A stretch of 7,536 bases of DNA from Actinomycetes bacterium (GCA_023425615.1 JAFACJ010000777.1:1-7536); one strand, 5' to 3'. Positions 1 to 5,269 are shown, counted from the stretch's first letter. Translations and numbers: made by a program. Notes: a model not told the origin generated them from the sequence alone.

Positions 1-194
1 ACGCGGGGCAGGACGGCGGCGGTCGAGGAGAGGCCCACGACCAGCAGGGAGGCGGGAACCGCCGAGGCCAGCGGAAGACCGCCCCCGTAGATCAGGGCCG
101 GCACGGCCAGGATGGATCCGCCTCCGCCCAGCAGCCCGAGCAGGACCCCGATGAGGAGGCCGAGCCCCGCCGCGATCAGCACCGCCGCCTCCAC
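1..194 (-). CDS. TauE/SafE-family sulfite/organosulfur exporter (N-terminal part, runs off left edge)
   Basis: Sixty-four codons are visible from a GTG at 194 down to the window edge. Residues 4-22 form a hydrophobic helix, followed by the glycine stretch LLGGGGSILAVPAL (21-34) and a second hydrophobic segment at about 46-60. The pattern GLLGGGGS-x-x-x-VP near the N-terminus is typical of TauE/SafE permeases, multi-helix membrane proteins that export sulfite, thiosulfate or sulfoacetate. Placed last in an operon with two rhodanese proteins, it probably removes oxidised sulfur from the cell; that role is inferred. The start is uncertain. The frame stays open upstream through an 18-bp repeat array offering further GTGs at 230, 248, 266 and 284. 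I prefer 194 because family members begin just before the first helix, but no well-spaced ribosome binding site precedes any of these GTGs. The C-terminal part is outside the window. Confidence 0.8.
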   Translation of the reverse strand, partial: MEAAVLIAAGLGLLIGVLLGLLGGGGSILAVPALIYGGGLPLASAVPASLLVVGLSSTAAVLPR

Positions 195-312
195 CCTCCC
201 GGCCAGAGGCGCCCTCTCTGCCGGAGGCACCCTCCCGGCCGGAGGCACCCTCCCGGCCGGAGGCACTCGTCCTGCCGGGGGCACCCACCTGGCCGGGGGC
301 GCCGGTACGGCC
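187..312. repeat. 18-bp degenerate tandem repeat array (about seven units)
   Basis: The unit GGAGGCACCCTCCCGGCC (plus strand) is present exactly at 223-240 and 241-258. Diverged copies lie at 205-222, 259-276, 277-294 and 295-312, and a partial copy at 187-204. Because 18 is a multiple of three, the array is open in the frame of the exporter gene on the minus strand, where it would read as VPPAGR hexapeptides running directly into its first helix. It fills most of the gap between the rhodanese stop (340) and the exporter start. It may be non-coding, or it may encode a Pro-rich N-terminal extension. Confidence 0.85.
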
Positions 313-339
313 GTGCCGCTCGGTACGGGAGCGGGCGGT

Positions 340-939
340 TCATCGCCGTTCGCCGGCCCGGTCGGCGAGCGCGGCCAGGACCGCCGCCAGGTCGGTGCGG
401 GGACCGCGGTTGTAGGGGAGCCTCGCCAGCGCCATGCCGAGCGCGCAGGTGTCGGACAGCGCGGCGAAGACCAGGCCGCCGCCGATCGCCGCCGCCACCC
501 ACTTGGCCCGCGGGAGCAGCGTGCTGGTCACGACCGCGCCCAGGACCACCGAGCCGGCGGCCAGACGGACCTGGCGTTCCAGCTCCCAGCGGGCGCGCCC
601 GGTGGCGACCGGCCCGCCGGCCGCCTGCCAGGCGTTGATCCCTCCCGCCAGCACCCGGGTCCCGGCCAGTCCGGCGGCGGTGAGGATCCGCTCGGCCTCG
701 GCCGCCCGCCGCCCCGAACGGCAGACGAGCACCACCTGTCCCTCCAGGCGGGCGCCGAGTTCGACGGGATGCTCGCGCAGCAGGTCGAGCGGCACGTTGC
801 GGGATCCGGGAACGCTGGCGGCCTCGAACTCGCCGGGAGCGCGCACGTCGATCAGCAGGGGCGTGCGGCCGGAGTCCAGCAGGTGCCGCAAGGCGGCGGC
901 GTCCAGGAAGGCGGGGGTCGCCGGGGTGTCGGCGGTCAT
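340..939 (-). CDS. Rhodanese-domain protein with C-terminal DUF2892-like membrane anchor (YgaP type)
   Basis: This 199-residue protein has a single rhodanese domain at about residues 10-112: LLIDVRAPGEFEAASVPGSRNVP (28-50) and the active-site loop CRSGRR with catalytic Cys73, followed by GGINAW. The C-terminal part has two hydrophobic segments (about 126-141 and 147-163) and ends in CALGMALARLPYNRG, which resembles the YgaP-type DUF2892 membrane domain. Rhodaneses of this type carry a persulfide on the cysteine and pass sulfane sulfur between thiols, here at the inner face of the membrane. The start is an ATG at 939 with GAGGAG about eight bases upstream. The gene lies 37 bp after the metallo-beta-lactamase/rhodanese gene and is followed by the exporter, so the three look co-transcribed. 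A persulfide-transfer role in sulfide detoxification is inferred from the motif and the neighbours. Confidence 0.9.
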   Translation of the reverse strand: MTADTPATPAFLDAAALRHLLDSGRTPLLIDVRAPGEFEAASVPGSRNVPLDLLREHPVELGARLEGQVVLVCRSGRRAAEAERILTAAGLAGTRVLAGGINAWQAAGGPVATGRARWELERQVRLAAGSVVLGAVVTSTLLPRAKWVAAAIGGGLVFAALSDTCALGMALARLPYNRGPRTDLAAVLAALADRAGERR

Positions 940-976
940 GGGGTCTTCTCCTCGTCGAAGCGGTGGTCGGTGGGGG

Positions 977-2373
977 TCAGTCCTGCGGGGCGGTGATGGT
1001 CAGCCCGGCGGCAGCGGCCTCGGCGTAGGCGTCGTCGATGTGCACCACGTCCCGCCCGGCCCGCCGCAGGAGGCTGGTGGCCGCCGCGGCCCGATAGCCC
1101 GAACCGCAGTGCACCCACACCGTCCCGGGCGGCACGTCGGCCAGGCGCGCGGGCAGGTCGAACAGCGGGATGTGGACGGCGCCCTCGATGTGCCCGGCCC
1201 GCCACTCGTTGCCCAGCCGCACGTCCAGCACGACGTCCGGGCCGGGCAGCCCGGCCGGTGCGCTGCCGGAGAGGGCGGCGGCCAGGTCGGCGAAGGTGGC
1301 GACGGTGAGTCCGGCCAGACGTCCGGCGTCCTCGCCCGCCCACCCGTGCGGCCCTCCGGTGGCGGCGGCGGCCGGCCGGTCGATGCCGATGCGTGCCAGT
1401 TCACGTTGGGCCTCGGCGACCTGCTCGTGGCTCTCGCCCAGCAGGGTGAGGGGTGAGCCCCACGGGATCATCCAGCCCAGCCAGGTCGACATCGGCCCGT
1501 CCAGGCCGAAGCTCAGGGTTCCGGTCAGGTGCTGCTGCGCGAAGGCCTTGCGCGAGCGCAGGTCCACCACCCATTCACCGGCCGCGATGCGTTCGCGCAG
1601 CCGGCCGGGGTCGGTGACCTGGACGGGGGTGAGGTCGATCAGGTCGGCCCCGGCGCTGTTGCGGGCGCCCATGTGGGCGTAGTAGGCGGGGTAGGCGTCG
1701 AGCCCCGCCAGCACCTCGGTGACGAAGTCGTCGGCCTCCAGCCGCAGCGCCGCGTTCACCTCCCTCTCCCGGCCGATGGTCGAGGCCGCGGCGTCGGCCT
1801 GTGTCGCCGAGCAGAAGCTGCCGAACCCGTGGGTGGGCCACACGCGCGCGCCGTCGGGCAGGAGATCGGCCAGCCGGTGGACCGAGGCGTGCTGGTGGTG
1901 GGCAAGGACATGGGCGTGCCCCGCGCCCAGCAGGTCGGTGCGGCCGGTGGTGCCGAACAGCAGCGACCCTCCGGTGAACACCCCTTCCGGGCCGCCGGGG
2001 CCCGACAGCACATAGGACACGTGGTGGAAGGTGTGGCCCGGGGTGGCGATCACCGAGACCGCCATCTCCTCCGACATCGTGACGGTGTCGCCGTCGCCGA
2101 CCGGCAGCCTGTCGAAATCGACCTCGTCGGCCGCGGCGACCAGGTAGGCGGCGCCGGTCACCCGGGCCAGGGCCAGGCCGCCGGAGACGTAGTCGTTGTG
2201 CAGGTGGGTCTCGGCCACGTGGGTGATCCGCACCCCCAGTCTCCCGGCCAGGGCCAGGATCCGGTCGATGTCGCGCTGGGGTCGACCACCAGCGCCACCC
2301 GCCCGTCATGGGCCAGGTAGCTGCGGTCTCCCAGGGACGAGGTCTCCACCACCTCGACGTGGATCGTGCTCAT
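977..2373 (-). CDS. MBL-fold persulfide dioxygenase-like protein fused to two rhodanese domains (CstB/BaeB-like), interrupted by a one-base frameshift
   Basis: If one missing base is restored near 2278-2281, the product is 465 residues. The N-terminal MBL domain has T-HLHND-Y (His57, His59, Asp61, then Tyr62 in place of the usual His), GHTFHH (His114), GRTDLLG (Asp147) and PTHGFGSFC (His182), a plausible iron site of the ETHE1/CstB persulfide dioxygenase type. A central rhodanese domain (about 250-330) has VVDLRSRKAFAQQHLTG but no catalytic Cys, so it is probably inactive. A C-terminal rhodanese domain (about 375-460) has HCGSGYRA with Cys423. This order matches S. aureus CstB, which oxidises glutathione- or CoA-type persulfides to thiosulfate. 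The start is the ATG at 2373, with GGCGGAG just upstream; an in-frame ATG at 2478 would add 36 unconserved-looking residues. As read, the first frame gives VVDP then SATSTGS, while the next frame continues the family sequence QRDIDRI. The longest uninterrupted part begins at a GTG at 2233 and lacks the first 47 residues. Either the indel is a sequencing error or the gene is broken. Confidence 0.85.
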
Positions 2374-2498
2374 GTCTCCGCCTTCACTTCGAAATCCGGT
2401 ATCGGAACCTGCCGTCGCCTTGGGGATGCCCGGTGCGGATCGGCCCAGCTCATCGGCCTTCACCTCACCTGACGCCATCGGCGCACTCCGTTGTGCAC

Positions 2499-2514
2499 AT
2501 ACCCCGGGGGGTAT
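2499..2514. promoter_or_regulatory. Probable CsoR/CstR operator before the MBL-rhodanese operon
   Basis: ATACCCCGGGGGGTAT is a 16-bp dyad with only the central pair mismatched. It shares both ATACCCC and GGGGTAT arms with the perfect palindrome in front of the repressor gene. It sits 125 bp upstream of the ATG at 2373, where an operon promoter is expected. I could not pick convincing -10 and -35 boxes around it. Control by the neighbouring repressor is inferred from the shared sequence; G/C-tract dyads of this form are the known binding sites of CsoR-family proteins. Confidence 0.75.
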
Positions 2515-2527
2515 ATGGAGGACAGAC

Positions 2528-2546
2528 GGATCCCCTGCGGGGATCC
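2528..2546. repeat. Short inverted repeat (8-bp arms, 3-bp loop) after the repressor gene
   Basis: GGATCCCC and GGGGATCC flank the loop TGC. It lies just beyond the stronger hairpin that follows the repressor gene, and just upstream of the operon operator. It could be a second terminator stem or a degenerate extra repressor site, since the arms carry CCCC/GGGG tracts. The sequence alone does not decide. Confidence 0.5.
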
Positions 2547-2561
2547 TCGTGGAGCCGGTCC

Positions 2562-2585
2562 GCCGCCGCCCGCGCGGGCGGCGGC
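2562..2585 (-). terminator. GC-rich hairpin terminator of the CstR-like gene
   Basis: A perfect 24-bp palindrome (arm GCCGCCGCCCGC) begins 12 bp after the repressor's stop codon. It can form a very stable stem and has no clear T-tract after it, which is common for actinomycete terminators. It would separate the repressor transcript from the downstream sulfur operon, which has its own operator at 2499-2514. Confidence 0.65.
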
Positions 2586-2597
2586 ATCGCTACGGCT

Positions 2598-2870
2598 TCA
2601 CGACAGGGCCAGGAACAGCTTCTCCAGCCGCTCGGGGGAGATCGGCGCCTCTTCGCCGCGCTCCCGCGCCGCCTGGCACTGCTGCAGCCCCGTTGAGATG
2701 ATCTTGAATCCGGCCCGGTCCAGGGCCTTGGACACCGCCGCCAGCTGCGTCAGCACCCGCTCGCAGTCCTCGGCGTTCTCGATCATCGCGATCACCCCGC
2801 CCAGCTGGCCGTGCGCCCGCTTCAACCGGGTGAGCGCGTCGGCCAGGACCTCCGCGTCCATCTGCATCAT
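2598..2870 (-). CDS. CsoR/CstR-family transcriptional repressor, probable persulfide sensor (CstR-like)
   Basis: This 90-residue all-helical regulator belongs to the CsoR/RcnR/CstR family (DUF156): RLKRAHGQLGGVIAMIE at residues 15-31, then AEDCERVLTQLAAV. The two family cysteines are Cys36 and Cys65. The residue that binds copper in CsoR (His61 in family numbering) is Gly61 here, in the segment ISTGLQQC. Cu(I) sensing is therefore unlikely. Two cysteines without the histidine is the CstR arrangement, where persulfides crosslink the pair and release DNA. The ATG at 2870 is chosen because GGAGGT lies five bases upstream. An upstream in-frame ATG at 2930 would place the operator palindrome inside the coding sequence. 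Autoregulation and control of the downstream MBL/rhodanese/TauE operon are inferred from matching dyads before both units. Confidence 0.92.
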   Translation of the reverse strand: MMQMDAEVLADALTRLKRAHGQLGGVIAMIENAEDCERVLTQLAAVSKALDRAGFKIISTGLQQCQAARERGEEAPISPERLEKLFLALS

Positions 2871-2880
2871 CCTCACCTCC
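2871..2880 (-). promoter_or_regulatory. Ribosome binding site fixing the CstR-like start
   Basis: On the minus strand GGAGGTGAGG directly precedes ATGATG at 2870. The GGAGG core is five bases from the ATG, near ideal. This decides for the 90-residue form over the 110-residue one starting at 2930. Confidence 0.8.
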
Positions 2881-2885
2881 GTCTT

Positions 2886-2909
2886 CACGATACCCCTAGG
2901 GGTATCGTG
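2886..2909. promoter_or_regulatory. Perfect 24-bp palindrome, probable CstR-type operator
   Basis: The arm CACGATACCCCT is followed at once by its exact reverse complement. The core ATACCCCTAGGGGTAT has the C-tract/G-tract form bound by CsoR-family repressors. It ends 15 bp upstream of the repressor's ATG at 2870 (minus strand), so bound repressor would block its own transcription. A separate half-site (GGTACCCC, about 2918-2925) lies beside it. The divergent oxidoreductase gene starts 111 bp away on the other side and might also be affected, but no promoter for it could be identified. Confidence 0.85.
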
Positions 2910-3020
2910 CTCCGACCCGGTACCCCTCACGGAGGGCTGGGATGTTTACCGTTTGCTGGCGATGCCCCGCATAGCGTGGAAAAGCGCGTTCGTCGGATTT
3001 CGTCTCCGGGGGTGGACGGA

Positions 3021-3662
3021 ATGAAGATCATCATTTTCGGTGCCGGGAACATGGCGGCCGGGATCGGGCTCAGAGCGCTGTCCGGAGGACACGCGGTGGG
3101 GCTGGTGGACACCGACGCGGCCAAGGCCGAGCAGCTGGCCGGATCGCTGCAGCGGCGGACCCCGAACGGGCAGGCGCGGGCCGCCGCGCCCCTGGACGTG
3201 GGCGAGGCCGACCTGGTGGTACTGGCGCTCCCCTACCCGGCGGGAGTGCACGTCGCCGCCACCTACGAAGACGACCTGGCCGGCAAGCCCGTTGTCGACA
3301 TCAGCAACCCCGTCGACTTCCAGACCATGGACTCGCTGCTGGTGCCGCCGGGCACCTCGGCCGCCGAGCAGATCGCCGAGGCCGCGCCGCACGCCCACGT
3401 GGTCAAGGCGTTCAACACCACCTTCGCCGCGACCCTGCACGACGGGCAGGTCGCCGGACAGCCACTGGACGTCTTCATCGCCGGTGACGACCCCGCCGCC
3501 AAGAAGACCGTCGCCGAACTCGCCTCCTCCGGGGGACTGCGCCCCATCGACGCCGGTCCCCTGCGCCGAGCCCGGGAACTGGAGGCGATGCAACTGCTGC
3601 ACATGGGCCTGCAGAACACCATCGGCGCGCACTGGAGCAGCGCGATCAAGATCCTCCCCTGA
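3021..3662 (+). CDS. NAD(P)-binding oxidoreductase, F420_oxidored (NADPH:F420 reductase-like) family
   Basis: This 213-residue protein starts with MKIIIFGAGNMAAGIG, a Rossmann dinucleotide-binding turn (Gly7, Gly9). Asp30 at the end of the second strand (VGLVDTD) hints at NAD(H) rather than NADP(H). Further family signatures are DLVVLALPYPAG (64-75), VVDISNPVDF (91-100) and HVVKAFNTTFA (126-136), as in short proteins annotated as NADP oxidoreductase, coenzyme F420-dependent. The natural substrate cannot be told from the sequence; small stand-alone members of this family are often uncharacterised. The ATG at 3021 is used because it opens directly into the Rossmann strand, with GGACGGA just upstream. 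The open frame extends back to 2811, but that part overlaps the repressor gene and looks like shadow. It is divergent from the repressor, and its stop is one base from the stop of the next gene on the opposite strand. Confidence 0.85.
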   Translation: MKIIIFGAGNMAAGIGLRALSGGHAVGLVDTDAAKAEQLAGSLQRRTPNGQARAAAPLDVGEADLVVLALPYPAGVHVAATYEDDLAGKPVVDISNPVDFQTMDSLLVPPGTSAAEQIAEAAPHAHVVKAFNTTFAATLHDGQVAGQPLDVFIAGDDPAAKKTVAELASSGGLRPIDAGPLRRARELEAMQLLHMGLQNTIGAHWSSAIKILP

Positions 3663-3663
3663 C

Positions 3664-4125
3664 TCAGCGCCTGCGCAGGCGCCACCGCTGGCCCCCGGCG
3701 GCGGGCTCCTCATCGACCAGGACCGCCGACGGGTAGTCCTCCATCCAGCTGACCAGGGCGAATCCGACGTCCAGCGAGATGGTCACCCAGCCCGGCTCCA
3801 CCTCGGTGACGGTCCAGACCGGGTTGGAGATCTCGCAGGAGCGGGTCGTCACATGCGGCGGATAGACGTCCAGCAGCGACGGGGCCAGGCAGGCGCCGGT
3901 GGTGGCGTGCTTGACGGCGTACCCCTCGCCGTTCTTCTCGATCCGCCACGTGGTGTCGCACGCCCCGACCGTCACCGTGGCGCGGTCACCGTCGTCGCTG
4001 TGCAGACACCTCCCCTTGGAGGTGGCGAGTTCATAGACGCCCGGCTGGAACCCGAGCGGGGCCATCCCCGGACCGGGAACGGGAAGGACCGCGGCCAGCG
4101 CGGCGAAGGCTGCATGAGCGAGCAT
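3664..4125 (-). CDS. Small exported protein with ricin-type beta-trefoil-like features (paralogue B)
   Basis: The product is 153 residues. Residues 1-22 are Ala-rich and hydrophobic (MLAHAAFAALAAVLPVP) and look like a signal peptide, though with no basic residue near the start. The mature part has GFQPGVYEL, then CL (Cys40), Cys56, TGACLAPSLL (Cys79) and Cys97, and ends in QRWRL, a QxW-like motif. Paired cysteines, the T-G-x-C-L pattern and the closing QxW suggest a carbohydrate-binding ricin-type beta-trefoil, possibly with two disulfides. At 153 residues it could hold one trefoil. It is clearly a paralogue of the gene just upstream: GF(Q/E)PG, GYA(V/L)(K/R)HA, TG(A/L)CLAPSLL(D/R)(V/I)YP and all four cysteines are shared. 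The start is the ATG at 4125 with AGGAG five bases before it. Function unknown; an extracellular role is inferred. Confidence 0.75.
   Translation of the reverse strand: MLAHAAFAALAAVLPVPGPGMAPLGFQPGVYELATSKGRCLHSDDGDRATVTVGACDTTWRIEKNGEGYAVKHATTGACLAPSLLDVYPPHVTTRSCEISNPVWTVTEVEPGWVTISLDVGFALVSWMEDYPSAVLVDEEPAAGGQRWRLRRR
3667..3682 (+). terminator. Possible terminator of the oxidoreductase gene, inside the 3' codons of the opposing gene
   Basis: GCGCCTGCGCAGGCGC is a perfect 16-bp palindrome beginning five bases after the TGA at 3660-3662. It also encodes the last arginine-rich residues of the minus-strand gene that ends at 3664. The stem is GC-rich and there is no T-tract. Termination is inferred from position and symmetry only. 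Confidence 0.45.
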
Positions 4126-4130
4126 GGGGA

Positions 4131-4140
4131 CTCCTACCTC
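4131..4140 (-). promoter_or_regulatory. Ribosome binding site of paralogue B, overlapping the stop codon of paralogue A
   Basis: On the minus strand GAGGTAGGAG lies five bases before the ATG at 4125. The TAG within it is the stop codon of the upstream gene (4136-4134). This overlap suggests the two genes are translated from one message, with possible coupling. Confidence 0.75.
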
Positions 4141-4598
4141 TCGAACACCCACTGCTGGTTGCCGGCCTGGCTTTCCGGCAGCAGGAAGACGGGTTCGCGG
4201 TCGCTGAGCCAGGTGAGGAAGGAGTAGTAGTCGGGTCGCGAGATCCGCACCCGGCCGTTGCCCATCCCCGCGACGTTCCACGGATCGTCCAGGCCCCCGC
4301 ACTCCCGGAACGCCACCCGCTGCGGATAGATCCGCAGCAGCGAAGGCGCCAGGCACAGGCCCGTGTCCGCGTGCCTGAGCGCGTATCCGCCCGGCACCGC
4401 CTCCACCTTCCAGTGGGTCCCGTCGCACTCGCCGACCTCCGGCGCGGTGTCCTGCCGTCCCGTGCCGACCAGGCACTCCCCACCGGGAACGGAGATCTGG
4501 TAGGTGCCCGGCTCGAACCCCGCCACGTGCCCCAGGGCTCCGGGCCCCAGCACGCAGCCGGCCGCCGCGACGGCGGCACAGACCAGATGAACAGCCAC
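4134..4598 (-). CDS. Small exported protein with ricin-type beta-trefoil-like features (paralogue A)
   Basis: This 154-residue protein is the first gene of a two-gene tandem. It opens with a hydrophobic stretch (residues 1-27) suggesting export. AAAGC at 11-15 resembles a lipobox, but the region before it has no basic residue, so a lipoprotein is only a possibility. The mature part has GFEPGTYQI, Cys42-Leu, Cys58, TGLCLAPSLLRIYP with Cys82, Cys100, and ends in NQQWVFER, a QxW-like motif as in ricin-type lectin folds. The four mature-part cysteines line up with those of paralogue B, and I estimate identity over the shared core at roughly one third to two fifths by eye. The start is the GTG at 4598, five bases after a GGGGGG run. 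It ends eight bases before the ATG of paralogue B. Ligand and function are unknown. Confidence 0.75.
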   Translation of the reverse strand: MAVHLVCAAVAAAGCVLGPGALGHVAGFEPGTYQISVPGGECLVGTGRQDTAPEVGECDGTHWKVEAVPGGYALRHADTGLCLAPSLLRIYPQRVAFRECGGLDDPWNVAGMGNGRVRISRPDYYSFLTWLSDREPVFLLPESQAGNQQWVFER

Positions 4599-4755
4599 AG
4601 CGACCCCCCATGCGGTTACGTGGAGTCATCGATGATGGCACAGCGTCCCCGCTGGCGCCGACGACCCGCCACGGCAAGGGAGACCGGGTCGCGGGGAACA
4701 CCGCGATTTGACCTTCCAGCCGGTCATCCGGCCCCGCGCAGCCTCCCGGTCGGCG

Positions 4756-5199
4756 TCACCGAACCGCGGCCGCCGCCTCCTGGCCCTGGCGGGGGCCGTT
4801 GACGGAGATGTCGCCCTGCGCGACCGCGCACAGGCTCCGCTCGCCCCTGTCGTCCACGGTGAACAGATCGCAGCGGCAGACGATCCGGGTGCGCCCGGCG
4901 CGCACGACACGTGCCTCGGCACGCAGGACGCCGCCCGTGGCGGGACGCAGGTAGTCGATGGAGAAGCCCGCGGTGACCACGCCGGAGCCGACGACCGTGC
5001 CCGCGGCGAAGGTCAGCGTGTTGTCGGCGGCGTAGCTCAGCACTCCGCCGTGCACGTAGCCGTTCTGCTGCCGCAACTCATCGCGCACTTCCAGTTCCAG
5101 CACCGCCTCGCCGTCACCGAAGGCCACCATCCTGGCTCCGAGCAGCACGCTGAACGGCTGCGCCGCCAGTATGCTCTGCGCCAACGCGAGGTCCATCAT
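4756..5199 (-). CDS. PaaI-family hotdog-fold acyl-CoA thioesterase
   Basis: This 147-residue protein has the hotdog thioesterase motif QQNGYVHGGVLSYAADN (44-60): His50-Gly-Gly for binding the acyl-CoA thioester and Asp59 at the position of the catalytic Asp in PaaI. The next strands, GFSIDYLRPATGG (78-90) and LRAEARVVRAGRT, also fit PaaI/YigI-like thioesterases, which release CoA from aryl- or medium-chain acyl-CoA and act as homotetramers. The exact acyl group cannot be predicted. The start is the ATG at 5199 with AAGGGA upstream; a second ATG follows directly. It is divergent from a MarR regulator, and a perfect palindrome lies between the -10 box and the ribosome binding site. Control by that MarR protein is therefore likely, perhaps released by an aromatic acid or acyl-CoA, though that ligand is a guess. 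Confidence 0.88.
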   Translation of the reverse strand: MMDLALAQSILAAQPFSVLLGARMVAFGDGEAVLELEVRDELRQQNGYVHGGVLSYAADNTLTFAAGTVVGSGVVTAGFSIDYLRPATGGVLRAEARVVRAGRTRIVCRCDLFTVDDRGERSLCAVAQGDISVNGPRQGQEAAAAVR

Positions 5200-5209
5200 G
5201 ACCGTCCCT

Positions 5210-5229
5210 TCACTTCACTAGTGAAGTGA
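5210..5229. promoter_or_regulatory. Perfect 20-bp palindrome, probable MarR operator
   Basis: TCACTTCACT is followed at once by its reverse complement AGTGAAGTGA, centred on ACTAGT. It lies in the 70-bp gap between the divergent thioesterase and MarR genes, and touches the -10 box of the thioesterase promoter, covering its expected transcription start. Size, symmetry and AT-rich core relative to the surroundings fit a MarR dimer site. Regulation of both genes is inferred. Confidence 0.8.
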
Positions 5230-5259
5230 GGATAGGCGCGGCAGCACGGCATCTGTCAA
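5229..5259 (-). promoter_or_regulatory. Sigma-70-like promoter of the thioesterase gene
   Basis: On the minus strand a consensus -35 TTGACA (5259-5254) is followed, after a 19-bp spacer, by TATCCT (5234-5229) as -10. The spacer is slightly long. The palindromic operator begins at the last base of the -10 box. Confidence 0.6.
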
Positions 5260-5269
5260 GATCCGGGGT

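Noticed and set aside
187..312. CRISPR-like array
   Set aside because: The units are head to tail without spacers and only 18 bp long.
112..2320. Long plus-strand open frames at 112-996, 434-1456 and 1529-2320
   Set aside because: They mirror the minus-strand sulfur operon. Their products are low-complexity Arg/Gly/Pro/Ala text without motifs, as expected for shadow frames in GC-rich DNA.
2374..2478. Upstream ATG at 2478 as the start of the MBL-rhodanese protein
   Set aside because: It adds 36 residues with no resemblance to the family. The ATG at 2373 has its own ribosome binding site and begins the family-like MSTIHVEVVET.
3040..4227. 395-codon plus-strand open frame
   Set aside because: It overlaps the oxidoreductase in another frame and the paralogue genes in antisense. 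Its translation is rich in Arg, Pro, Ser and Trp and has no family signature.
4554..4598. Lipoprotein signal in paralogue A (AAAGC)
   Set aside because: The n-region before it has no basic residue and the paralogue lacks the cysteine, so it is mentioned only as a possibility.
4626..4635. TCATCGATGA palindrome upstream of paralogue A
   Set aside because: Ten bases only, with no matching promoter boxes or partner site; too short to call an operator.
4719..4732. Small hairpin GCCGG-TCAT-CCGGC after the thioesterase gene
   Set aside because: A five-base-pair stem is common by chance at this GC content and there is no T-tract, so it is not called a terminator.
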